From Candidatus Bathyarchaeota archaeon (lineage in GTDB: Archaea; Thermoproteota; Bathyarchaeia; Bathyarchaeales; Bathycorpusculaceae): 64,000 bases of DNA. The notes under the pieces were generated by a model. The model was not told where the DNA came from and did not search any database. It saw nothing but the letters and a program-made list of their open reading frames with translations. Location of the stretch: assembly GCA_026014595.1 (NCBI GenBank), contig JAOZHY010000048.1:124001-188000 (forward strand). The letters run 5' to 3'. Both the position numbers and the translations under genes were made by a program. Position 1 is the stretch's first letter. Every line of letters begins with the position of its first letter. Of this stretch, positions 9,922 to 19,134 are shown piece by piece.

Positions 9922-12738
9922 ATGCCATTCCTGTACTCAGTCAAACGCGTATTCCGCTCATGGAAACTTTTCATAGCACTCTTAATCGGTATAATTCTTG
10001 CATCCACTTTTTTCGCAAGCATCAACATAAAAGCCAACCTCGCAGCCGAACAAGCCTTGGATCAACAGCTTAGCTCTCTCCTTACAGATATGGAGTTTAG
10101 TGCCAACCTCAACATCACAAACCTTGCATTTGCAAGGCAAAACATTTCAAGCATCGACGGCGTCAAGAATGTTGATGTTGTCGCAAGGTTTTACGGTCTA
10201 CCCATTTCATTACCAATCGACAACTACACTACCATCGAGTATACTCAAATGGCTTGTATGCCAAATTCCTCGCGAATTTATGATGAATGGGTAAACAAGC
10301 CCGTGGATGGAATAAAAGAAAACGAAACCTACCTGATCGGGGGCACACCTTTAGCGAAAAAAGTCGCCATAGGAGATAATATTTCGACAGTTATCGAGTT
10401 TCCAACTCCGAAATTTGATAATAAGACCACAGTTTACATTAATCTCACCGTGGCGGGGTTTGCAGAACTCACTAGCACCGGTTACTCGCTTATTTCGGGC
10501 AACACCTTCTATATTTCTCCGCTTTCTGTCGAGGATGCTAAGCAGAGGTACCTTTACCAATCAGACTTGATGATTATAAGTTGGGAAAACACTCTCGAAA
10601 AGCTCTGGGTTAACGCTCCGAACGGCACGGTTTACACAACTTTCTCGATTTATGTTGACCGTGACAAACTCTTAAGCCCATGGGACACAGCGACGTCAGC
10701 TGAAAACGTGCAGAGAGTGGCTGACAACATACAGAACAATGTCCTTGCCAATTTTGAAGCCCATGGCTACGTTAATAACATGCTTAGCTATGCCTTATCC
10801 AATTTTCAGTATAATTTCTCAATCACTTTGTTCAGCTTAATTGTGGTTTCAATTCCAATTTTCTTTGTAGCATGGTACCTCGGCTCCACAGTTTCCGACG
10901 TTTCCTTCAACTTGAGACGCCGGGAGATCGGGTTACTATCGACAAAAGGGCTTTCAAGCCGGCAAATACAGCGAATGTTTCTCGCTGAAGCCTTAGCTAT
11001 TGGCTTTATCGGAGGAGTACTTGGAGTAGTTGGCGGTTTAATTCTAAACCAAGTATATGCTGGCGGCAGCTTTAACTGGAATACATTGTTCAGTCCGCAA
11101 CTGTTTAGCCCATACACCGTGATTTTCACCGTTGTTTTCGGCATGGTTTTGGCTCTTTTCTCCGTGTTCTGGTCCGCAAGAAGAGCAGCGAGAATCCCAA
11201 CCGTAGAAGCACTCAGAGACTACATGCCGACAGAAAGTGAAAAGTTCTACCGAAAAAGGTTGCCGTGGATAGCGTTCATCCTTGGAGCTTACAAAATTGT
11301 AGTATACATCGCAAGCATTAACATGTCTCAACTTGTTTCAAACTTAAGCTTTTCTGGAAATTACCTAACAGTGTTGATTCTTACGCCTTTCTTGGTACTT
11401 GACCAAATACTCAACTATATTGGTCCTCTGCTGTTTTTCTGGGGCCTCACTAAACTATTAATCCAGAACTCTCTCAAATTCCAACAGTTAACATCCAAAG
11501 TCTCAATAGTCATGGGCGACCTAGGCCATTTAGCAGCAAAAAACGTCAGACGCAACCCTGCACGGATGGCAGCCATTGCATTTGTAGTCGCGTTCATAAT
11601 CTGGTATGGCGTTCAAGTAACTGGGCAATTGGCGAGCGAGCAAGATTACGCCGTTAGGCAGGTTCAGTACCAAGTTGGCGCTGACGTCACGGTTAGCGTG
11701 ATAAACGCCACCAAAGCTCCAATCATAATGGACGACATTTTGGGGAATGTTACAGGAATCAGGAACGCATCTTTGGAATGCACGCTTCGCCAGCCAGATA
11801 CTGTTGTGAAAACTGTTGACCCAGACACTTGGAGGGCAACAGCTTATTATGAGGAGGACTGGTTCAGCGGAGCTCCAATGGAACAAGCATTCAACGACAT
11901 GAAAGCAAACAACATGACCATCATCTTGGAGCGGAGGCTTGCCAAACAATACAACATGAACATAGGTGATACGATTGGCATCGATTTCCCATCGGGTCCA
12001 AGAAAGCTAAAGATTGTAGGACTATTTGGTCCAGAACCCGTCGAGGTTTCCGCAGGAATGGGAACGGCGACGTCTTATGCGACGCCAATGTGGTCGTTTG
12101 TGCCGAGAAACCTCTTCAACATGAGCAGCCCCTTCAGCGACGCTTACCTGTTGGAGAATTTTGAGACGAAGATACTGCTGAAATTAGATGCTGGCATTAA
12201 CGGAACCGCTGTGGCGGAAAAAATCAGGGGACTTGGTCTCGAAATTTATGGAGTTGACTCGTTTGAGGAGCAGTATGAGCAATCTCTGCGCATGAGCAAC
12301 GTATACACATACAGCAGTCTGCAAGTGGCGGATATTCAACGTTTAGGCTTAATCTTCGTTGTCCTCGCTGCTTCGGTAGGAACGGTGCTGATAAGTGTGG
12401 TCAGCTTGAGAGAAAGAAACCGTGAAGCCACCATTATGAGCGTTAGAGGCTTATCGTATCGGCAGCTAGTGTGGATGTTCCTTTCCGAGAACATTGCTGT
12501 AATAACATTCTCAGTAATCCTAGGCGTAAGCGTTGGATTAATAACCTTGTACGGCAACATAACCTCAACCTACGCTGTCATCCCAGAGATTGTACAGAGA
12601 CGCTTGGTTTTCCCAGCCGACTTCATAGTCTCCATCGCTTCTTATATAGCGGTCATATACGCCGCCACAATTGGTTCTATCCTGATAATGTCCAGTCAAT
12701 ATGTAACTAAACTTGAGAGGATGGTTAGGTTAAGATGA
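9922..12738 (+). CDS. FtsX/MacB-type ABC transporter permease, two FtsX domains
   Basis: FtsX-like membrane blocks, large extracytoplasmic region, 4 bp overlap with ATPase gene. Confidence 0.88.
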   Translation: MPFLYSVKRVFRSWKLFIALLIGIILASTFFASINIKANLAAEQALDQQLSSLLTDMEFSANLNITNLAFARQNISSIDGVKNVDVVARFYGLPISLPIDNYTTIEYTQMACMPNSSRIYDEWVNKPVDGIKENETYLIGGTPLAKKVAIGDNISTVIEFPTPKFDNKTTVYINLTVAGFAELTSTGYSLISGNTFYISPLSVEDAKQRYLYQSDLMIISWENTLEKLWVNAPNGTVYTTFSIYVDRDKLLSPWDTATSAENVQRVADNIQNNVLANFEAHGYVNNMLSYALSNFQYNFSITLFSLIVVSIPIFFVAWYLGSTVSDVSFNLRRREIGLLSTKGLSSRQIQRMFLAEALAIGFIGGVLGVVGGLILNQVYAGGSFNWNTLFSPQLFSPYTVIFTVVFGMVLALFSVFWSARRAARIPTVEALRDYMPTESEKFYRKRLPWIAFILGAYKIVVYIASINMSQLVSNLSFSGNYLTVLILTPFLVLDQILNYIGPLLFFWGLTKLLIQNSLKFQQLTSKVSIVMGDLGHLAAKNVRRNPARMAAIAFVVAFIIWYGVQVTGQLASEQDYAVRQVQYQVGADVTVSVINATKAPIIMDDILGNVTGIRNASLECTLRQPDTVVKTVDPDTWRATAYYEEDWFSGAPMEQAFNDMKANNMTIILERRLAKQYNMNIGDTIGIDFPSGPRKLKIVGLFGPEPVEVSAGMGTATSYATPMWSFVPRNLFNMSSPFSDAYLLENFETKILLKLDAGINGTAVAEKIRGLGLEIYGVDSFEEQYEQSLRMSNVYTYSSLQVADIQRLGLIFVVLAASVGTVLISVVSLRERNREATIMSVRGLSYRQLVWMFLSENIAVITFSVILGVSVGLITLYGNITSTYAVIPEIVQRRLVFPADFIVSIASYIAVIYAATIGSILIMSSQYVTKLERMVRLR

Positions 12739-13631
12739 AAGGCTTAGACGTGAAAGTAAGAGACCTAGTTAAGGTGCACAAAACAGGCAAGATTGAAGTG
12801 CAAGCCCTCCGCGGGTTAAGCATGGACGTCAAAGCAGGCGAACTAATCGCCATCATAGGCCCCAGCGGAAGCGGAAAAACAACCTTGCTTAACATAATCG
12901 GCGGGTTAGACACAGCCACCGCCGGTTCAGTGCAAGTTGGTGATATCAGCGTAACATCCATGTCCATTACGCAACTAGTTGACTACCGAAGGAAAATTGT
13001 GGGTCACATATTCCAGACGCTGAACTTAATACCCACGTTGACAGCGAAGGAAAACATTGAATTCTCCATGATTGCCTCAGGCGTGCCGCGCGCAAAAAGA
13101 AAAGCACGAGTAAACGAGCTCTTGGGAACGGTTGGTTTGACAGACCGCGCAAGCCACAAACCTGAAGAACTAAGCGGAGGCGAACAGCAACGCATAGCCA
13201 TTGCAGCCGCTCTAGCGAATGACGCGCCTGTCCTCTTGGCGGATGAGCCCACTGGAGAGCTGGACACTGCAAACGCGCGAATTGTGGTGGAATACCTTGT
13301 GAAGGTAAACCGTGAACTCGGCAAAACCATAATCATGGTGACGCATGACCCAAGCGTGGCGAGAGTGACGCACAGGATTCTCCGCATCGAAGACGGTGTG
13401 ATAAAAATGGCGCTGACCCCGTCCGAGGTTATAGTTGAGGAAAAAGCTGTTTCCTATACTGACCAGTTGAGAGCAAGGATAGGCGAAATAAACACGCAGC
13501 TCCAGCGGCTAGACGACGACTTTAGGGCTGGAAAGATAAATGGAGACGAGTACACCGAGAAAAGGCTGAAGCTGAAGCAGACACTGGGAAGCTTGCGGGA
13601 AGAGCTATCCCGCATGGGCGTAGTACCATAA
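12735..13631 (+). CDS. ABC transporter ATP-binding protein (LolD/MacB type) with C-terminal extension
   Basis: Walker [18 protein letters not shown], Walker B VLLADEPT. Confidence 0.92.
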   Translation: MKGLDVKVRDLVKVHKTGKIEVQALRGLSMDVKAGELIAIIGPSGSGKTTLLNIIGGLDTATAGSVQVGDISVTSMSITQLVDYRRKIVGHIFQTLNLIPTLTAKENIEFSMIASGVPRAKRKARVNELLGTVGLTDRASHKPEELSGGEQQRIAIAAALANDAPVLLADEPTGELDTANARIVVEYLVKVNRELGKTIIMVTHDPSVARVTHRILRIEDGVIKMALTPSEVIVEEKAVSYTDQLRARIGEINTQLQRLDDDFRAGKINGDEYTEKRLKLKQTLGSLREELSRMGVVP

Positions 13632-13662
13632 CAAAAATCACGGAAACTTCAGAGCAGCTGCT

Positions 13663-14151
13663 TCACTGACGCGTTTCCTCAGTTTGGATGCTCTGCCTAA
13701 GTCGCCTGCGCTGCAGTAATCCTTCAGCGATGAAAATCGCCATTGCAGAGCCAGTCACCAACGCCAGCAGCAAGAAGAAGATTTTAAAACTGTAACTCTC
13801 AACCGCGTAGTGCAGCGCCAGAACCACGAGCTCAGTGATTAGTATGCCCAAGAAGATGAGGGAGTAAACCAGCATTTTCGGCATTATGCGCTTGCCAACC
13901 CAAACGTACCCGCGCAAGCGCGCTTTGTCCTTTACCACGTACTCGCCGTAGTCGTTCTTCTGCAGCAAACCCATGTCTTCAAGCTTCTGCAGATGCCGGT
14001 AAGCCACGCTGGGGCTGCTCAGGTGTGCGCCCTTCACGACATCTCTTGGACCTACCGGCTTACCCTTTTTTACGGCGTACAAGTACACGGTGAGCGTTAA
14101 GCCCTCAGGTTCCTCTTTGTTCGCGTTGTTTGGCACGGTTAAGCCTCGCAC
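13663..14151 (-). CDS. Winged-helix DNA-binding protein with two C-terminal TM helices
   Basis: wHTH 'VKGAHLSSPSVAYRHLQKLEDMGLLQKNDYGEYVV' followed by two hydrophobic segments. Confidence 0.7.
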   Translation of the reverse strand: MRGLTVPNNANKEEPEGLTLTVYLYAVKKGKPVGPRDVVKGAHLSSPSVAYRHLQKLEDMGLLQKNDYGEYVVKDKARLRGYVWVGKRIMPKMLVYSLIFLGILITELVVLALHYAVESYSFKIFFLLLALVTGSAMAIFIAEGLLQRRRLRQSIQTEETRQ

Positions 14152-14181
14152 CTGCGGTGACTATTTGACGGTATTCGCGTA

Positions 14182-15141
14182 TTAGCTTTGCTCAAAGGCT
14201 AAAGGCGCTTGGCGTTTGAAGAACAGGGGCAAACCCACAAGCGGTAGTGATATAATCCACAGGTCAAGATTGTGCCCGAGGAACCACGCGTACCAGTCGC
14301 TCCACAAATAGTTTTCTCCGAAGAAAATCCATGTTAAGTAATTCCAGAGGAAGTAGAGACCCAAAGCCACAACTATAACACCTAAAGTTCGCAAGTTAAG
14401 CTTTTCAAAAACTTCTGTCCCTATGGACTTTCCCGTAAAGTACGCAGTAAACACGGCTAACGCGGGCAAACCATATACGGTTAAGGCAAAACTAAGCAAG
14501 TTCTGCGGATAAGCACCAACGTATTCTGTTCCCTTCGACAGCAACGTCGATATCCACATACCCGTGTTGCTGAGCCAAAAAGCGAAAATGTAAACCACGC
14601 CTGCAATCAACCCCCATTTTATAGCCTCCGCCCGCGGTTTGTCTACTTTCAACGTGGACGCGAGCTTTACCAAGACAATGGGAATAGCAATAGCTGCCAC
14701 TAAACAAGGTACACCTGTTGAAATCAATAAAACTGTACTAAACTGCAACTCTTCTCCACCGCCACCGAAACCGCCCAATGCAACGGGCAAAACGCCCCAT
14801 ATTCCAGACACAAGAAGTCCAAGCCAGTAAATCGCCTCTAAAACCAGAACCCACCGGAGCACCTTAAACGTCGTTTGTGTGGAAAGTCCCTTCTTGGCAA
14901 AGTATAAGATGACTGCGGCGAAGGCTATGAAACTGGCTATGAACCTGAAAACAATACCGATAAAACCGGAAATATCTGTTACAAAAATCCAGAAAGAAAT
15001 TAAACCTGAACCTCCACCAACATACTCCCATTCGCCAATCCATGAAAGCGTAAACAACGCGTGAAAAGTGACCAGGAAATACGAGAGGGTGACTAAGAAT
15101 AATCCGATTTTCAGCGGTGAATAAAACTTCTGTTCGTTCAT
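14182..15141 (-). CDS. Polytopic membrane protein, unknown function
   Basis: ORF 14182..15372 trimmed to internal ATG (MNEQKFYSPLKIGLF...) because the longer form overlaps the 15267 plus gene; about 8 TM. Confidence 0.65.
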   Translation of the reverse strand: MNEQKFYSPLKIGLFLVTLSYFLVTFHALFTLSWIGEWEYVGGGSGLISFWIFVTDISGFIGIVFRFIASFIAFAAVILYFAKKGLSTQTTFKVLRWVLVLEAIYWLGLLVSGIWGVLPVALGGFGGGGEELQFSTVLLISTGVPCLVAAIAIPIVLVKLASTLKVDKPRAEAIKWGLIAGVVYIFAFWLSNTGMWISTLLSKGTEYVGAYPQNLLSFALTVYGLPALAVFTAYFTGKSIGTEVFEKLNLRTLGVIVVALGLYFLWNYLTWIFFGENYLWSDWYAWFLGHNLDLWIISLPLVGLPLFFKRQAPLAFEQS

Positions 15142-15266
15142 AGTCCCAAGCAACCGTTTTATCATTATTTCGCTCTCTTTCATTATTAGGCTTGTGGTCT
15201 GCAAACGCAGAGGCAGTTTTAAATACGAGTTCTTTTCTATTCGTCCATCTGGAGTGACGCGGGTTG

Positions 15267-15509
15267 ATGCTAAGCAGCAGGCAGATAAACATATTCCTGT
15301 ATGCAACTCAAGGCGTGGGCGCTGTTTTCGTTGCGGTTTTCTTAGCGGCTTACTTGGGCGGTCTTCCAACAACTAAAGTTCTCCATTCGGAGCCTGTTTT
15401 CAGGTGGCTGCTGTTGATTTTTGGTGCGTTGTTCCTAATTCTTATATTTGTGGTTGCGGTTGTTTCAGTTTTGTCCAGAGACAAGAAACAGATATCCAAT
15501 AATTTTTGA
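15267..15509 (+). CDS. Small membrane protein, two TM helices
   Basis: LSSRQINIFLYATQGVGAVFVAVFLAAYLGG...; ORF 15264..15509. Confidence 0.55.
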   Translation: MLSSRQINIFLYATQGVGAVFVAVFLAAYLGGLPTTKVLHSEPVFRWLLLIFGALFLILIFVVAVVSVLSRDKKQISNNF

Positions 15510-15607
15510 AGGATTGCTTTTGCAAAATTATTAATGAAGCGGTAGAGTTTTCAAATGTCAGTCCCGTAAACAATAAATTTCAGGGCTTGCTGTAATGTTC
15601 CGTAGAG

Positions 15608-16051
15608 ATGATTTTTATGTCAAAAATGAATTTTGAAGGAACCGCCACTTGGAAAGGCGGAACCGAATGTGCATTAAGCGTTAAAGGCAAGAACATCACC
15701 ACCGTGAGTCCTCCTCCAGCCTTCGGCGGAAAAGAAGGCTACTGCGTTCCCGAAGAAATCTTTGCGGCTGCACTGGCTTCATGCATGAACACGCTGTTCC
15801 TGCTAATCGCAAAAAATTCCAAGCTGGAACTCAAGAACTTGGAAACAACAGCTTTAGTCACCATGAACGTGGAAAGCTTAGAAAAACTGATTTTCACCCA
15901 CATCCACTTCGCCATGAACGTCAAACTTGAAAACGACAACGAACGAGAACGCAAAAAAGCCAACACAGTGTACCAAATGGCGCAGAAAATATGCCCACTT
16001 AGACAGTCATGGGGCGAAGACGTTCCAATAACATTTGAATTAAACTTTTAA
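15608..16051 (+). CDS. OsmC family protein
   Basis: 'PEEIFAAALASCMNTLF' and 'CPLRQSWGEDVPI' OsmC/Ohr-type motifs. Confidence 0.8.
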   Translation: MIFMSKMNFEGTATWKGGTECALSVKGKNITTVSPPPAFGGKEGYCVPEEIFAAALASCMNTLFLLIAKNSKLELKNLETTALVTMNVESLEKLIFTHIHFAMNVKLENDNERERKKANTVYQMAQKICPLRQSWGEDVPITFELNF

Positions 16052-16214
16052 ACAGGAAAAAGCCAATTTCCCACTTTTCTCCCTATTTTTGCATATAAAA
16101 TCAACGGAACTGCATTTCTTTTTTAACCCTTTGTTCCAACCCTTTAGCATCATAACAGTACGAAAAATATTTATGAGCTACACGTAAAGTCTGAAAGGAT
16201 TTAGAAAGGCAGCG

Positions 16215-16307
16215 ATGAGGTTAATGACAAACGAGCTCATTGGGCAATCCTGGGAAGGAAACCCTGATGCCGACAAAGCGGCAAAGCATCAGGCGGAACT
16301 GGAGTGA
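16215..16307 (+). CDS. Candidate 30-aa ORF translationally coupled (GTGA overlap) to ABC permease
   Basis: ATG after GAAAGG; MRLMTNELIGQSWEGNPDADKAAKHQAELE*; stop overlaps GTG start of the permease at 16304. Confidence 0.4.
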   Translation: MRLMTNELIGQSWEGNPDADKAAKHQAELE

Positions 16308-17977
16308 GGAAACGCGTGAACCGCCGCAAAATCAATGATGCACTAAACGCGTTATCCTCCAAAAAAACACCAAAATACATCACCTACCTCGCAGCAATAT
16401 TGATTTTCCTCGCCTTAATCCTGCTCCCGCCGATACTCGGAATTTTCACAAAATTCGATACAATACAGCAAATTTTCAACCAGCCAGCACTCATGAACAG
16501 AGCATTGATCGCAATTGCAAACTCGTTCATAATTGCTTTACTCGTTTCAGCCTTTGACGTCATCGCCGGCGTTCCGATGGCGTGGCTCATCACGCGTGGA
16601 AAATCAAGATGGCTAAGCATTCTCGACACGTTAGCGGACATACCGTTCATCGTGCCCACCGCAGCATTAGGCTATTCCCTGCTGCTTTTTTGGAATGGAC
16701 CAGAAGGCATATCAGCCCTGTTCGGCGGCTCACTTATCTCTCCCGGATGGCTCCTCATAGCCCTGCTACACTTCACCTTCTCATTTCCCATCGTGGTTCG
16801 AGTAATGGTTGGCGCGTTGCTCGATTACAAGATGGAGTTCGAACGGGCATCCAGAACGCTGGGTGCTTCGCCCTTCACGGCAGTTCGCACCGTCACCATG
16901 CCCATACTCAGACCTTCACTGATTGCGTCGTATATTCTTGCGTTTGCTCGTTCGCTTTCAGAAACTGGCGCTACATTTATCGTTGCCGGACTCCTTGAGA
17001 ATGGGCCTGTCTTCCTTCAAAATATTAAAAATGAGCTGGCAGTTTCCAACCCGTCTCTCTATGAAGGCGCAACCGTGTTCACAAGCCTAGTACTCATTGT
17101 AGTGTCGCTGGCAATTTTCGCCTTTATACGGATTTTCGGTTCGCGGCTGAGGCTGCCAATCAAGGGATTCTGGCCTAGCTTCGAAAGAAAACTAAGCTAC
17201 AAGAAAGCTGAAGCCTCAAGAAACAGCATCACTTTGATAGTTTTCTTTCTTATAGTCCTGATTCCGTCTTTATTCGTGGCTTTACCAGCTTTCGAAGCCC
17301 TATTCAACCCCACGCTCTCGGAAGCGTTCTCAGGCTCAGGCATTTGGAGCGTTTACTGGCAAAGCTTAGTGGTCTCTTACGCGTTGGCAGGCATCGTTAC
17401 CCTGCTTAGCTTCGTGATCGGGCTGCCCATGGCGTTGATGATTGCGAGAAAAAGATTCGGAAGGCTCACCTCAACCACGTTTGATATTCTCGTCAACGTT
17501 CCGCTTATAGTTCCGTCGATAGCACTGGGAGTTTCCTTGAAGTTCTTCTGGCAAAGCTTCGCCTTCGTCCCTGAATTTCTGCTCCTTGTATTCGCGCATT
17601 TGGCGATTACATACCCTTACTTCGTGAGGTCGATGACCGCAGCGTTCGAACGCATAAGCCTCGACATGGAAGAAGCAGCAAGAACCTTAGGAGCCAAACC
17701 GTTCGATGTGTTCCGAACCATAATGCTGCCGTTGACGAAGTACTCGATTCTTTCTGGAGCCATCATAGTCTTCACCAGAAGCGTAAGCGAAACCGGCGCA
17801 ACCTTGGCAGTGGTGACAACGTTGCAGACAGCGCCGGTAGTCATTGTTAACTGGGTGAAGCAAGTTGTGCCCGCCACGCCATCGGACATTGGATTAGGCT
17901 GCGGCATCCTCATAGTGCTATCTCTTGCCATCTTGTTGACGTTGAGGTTTGTAACCAGAGGAAAGGGGAGGTATTGA
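16304..17977 (+). CDS. ABC transporter permease, duplicated BPD domain (thiamine/iron/tungstate type)
   Basis: Two EAA loops 'FERASRTLGASPFTAVRTVTMPIL' and 'MEEAARTLGAKPFDVFRTIMLPL'. Confidence 0.88.
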   Translation: MRKRVNRRKINDALNALSSKKTPKYITYLAAILIFLALILLPPILGIFTKFDTIQQIFNQPALMNRALIAIANSFIIALLVSAFDVIAGVPMAWLITRGKSRWLSILDTLADIPFIVPTAALGYSLLLFWNGPEGISALFGGSLISPGWLLIALLHFTFSFPIVVRVMVGALLDYKMEFERASRTLGASPFTAVRTVTMPILRPSLIASYILAFARSLSETGATFIVAGLLENGPVFLQNIKNELAVSNPSLYEGATVFTSLVLIVVSLAIFAFIRIFGSRLRLPIKGFWPSFERKLSYKKAEASRNSITLIVFFLIVLIPSLFVALPAFEALFNPTLSEAFSGSGIWSVYWQSLVVSYALAGIVTLLSFVIGLPMALMIARKRFGRLTSTTFDILVNVPLIVPSIALGVSLKFFWQSFAFVPEFLLLVFAHLAITYPYFVRSMTAAFERISLDMEEAARTLGAKPFDVFRTIMLPLTKYSILSGAIIVFTRSVSETGATLAVVTTLQTAPVVIVNWVKQVVPATPSDIGLGCGILIVLSLAILLTLRFVTRGKGRY

Positions 17978-18033
17978 CATGCCACTTTATAACTCTCATA
18001 GCAATACTATAACCCGCAAAGGAGAATCCTGTC

Positions 18034-19134
18034 ATGCCTGACGTTCGCGTGGTCAACTTGACTAAAAAATTTGGCGATATAGTCGCCTTAGACAACGTCA
18101 ACCTGACAGTTCACGACAAAGAATACTTTTCGCTGCTAGGTCCAAGCGGATGCGGAAAAACCACCCTTCTTAGGTTGATAGCAGGGTTAATCGAACCAGA
18201 CAGCGGAGAAATCTACATCGGCGACAAGCGAGTTGATAATGTCCCGCCTGAAGACCGGGAAATCGGGTTTGTTTTCCAAACCTTTGCGCTGTTCCCGCAC
18301 ATGACAGTGTGGGAGAACGTAAATTATGGTCCCAAAGTAAAAAACTTCGACGAGAAAGAGTCAGAAACCATAGTGCACGAGGTGCTGGAGCTGGTTAAGC
18401 TTCATGAACGCTTAAGCGCATACCCAAACGAGTTAAGCGGTGGCATGATGCAGCGAATAGCGGTTGCGCGGGCGCTTGCAGCTGGTGCAAAGATTTTGCT
18501 TTTGGATGAGCCGCTGGGACAGTTGGACGCTAAAGTGAGAAACGAGATCAGGTACGAAATGCGGAAGATGGCTAAAGACCTTAATCTGACAGCTATTCAT
18601 GTCACGCATGACCAATCTGAAGCCATGTCCATATCTGACAGGATTGCGGTGATGAAAAAGGGGAAAATCGTGCAGGTGGGCACACCGCAGGAACTTTACA
18701 TGAAGCCAAACAGCCTTTTCGTGGCGAATTTCATAGGGGAGTCCAACTTTCTTGAGGGCTCAGTTGCAGAAGCAAACAACGGCAGCTTAGTGATTGAGCT
18801 TCGCGGCGGAGCCAAAGTCCACGCTTTCGGGAAAGGCTTGGCGAAGGATGAAAGAGCCATCGTGGTGATTAGGCCTGAAGTTCTCACGGTTGAGAAACCG
18901 TCCTATCAGGGAAAGAATATGCTTCGAGGTGTGGTTGAGAAGATAAGTTTTGAAGGCACATTCATAAGGTACGTCATTAGGCTTGAGAGTGAGGATGTTG
19001 TCATAGTGATTAAGCCTTCGTTGACGGAGAGGTGGTTTGACATCGGAGACAGCATAACCTTGAGCTTCGAATCGGAGAAAGTGCACGTATTTGCGTATCC
19101 TGAAGCGGGATTAATGGAGGAAATCTCGGTTTAA
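18034..19134 (+). CDS. ABC transporter ATP-binding protein (CysA/PotA/FbpC class, C-terminal TOBE-like)
   Basis: GPSGCGKTTLLRLIAG, LSGGMMQRIAVARALA, LLLDEPLGQLDAKVR. Confidence 0.9.
   Translation: MPDVRVVNLTKKFGDIVALDNVNLTVHDKEYFSLLGPSGCGKTTLLRLIAGLIEPDSGEIYIGDKRVDNVPPEDREIGFVFQTFALFPHMTVWENVNYGPKVKNFDEKESETIVHEVLELVKLHERLSAYPNELSGGMMQRIAVARALAAGAKILLLDEPLGQLDAKVRNEIRYEMRKMAKDLNLTAIHVTHDQSEAMSISDRIAVMKKGKIVQVGTPQELYMKPNSLFVANFIGESNFLEGSVAEANNGSLVIELRGGAKVHAFGKGLAKDERAIVVIRPEVLTVEKPSYQGKNMLRGVVEKISFEGTFIRYVIRLESEDVVIVIKPSLTERWFDIGDSITLSFESEKVHVFAYPEAGLMEEISV

Noticed and set aside
16201-16310. TPP/cobalamin/Moco riboswitch upstream of the ABC permease
   Set aside because: Stems exist but I could not match the conserved cores of these classes; kept only as an unnamed candidate.
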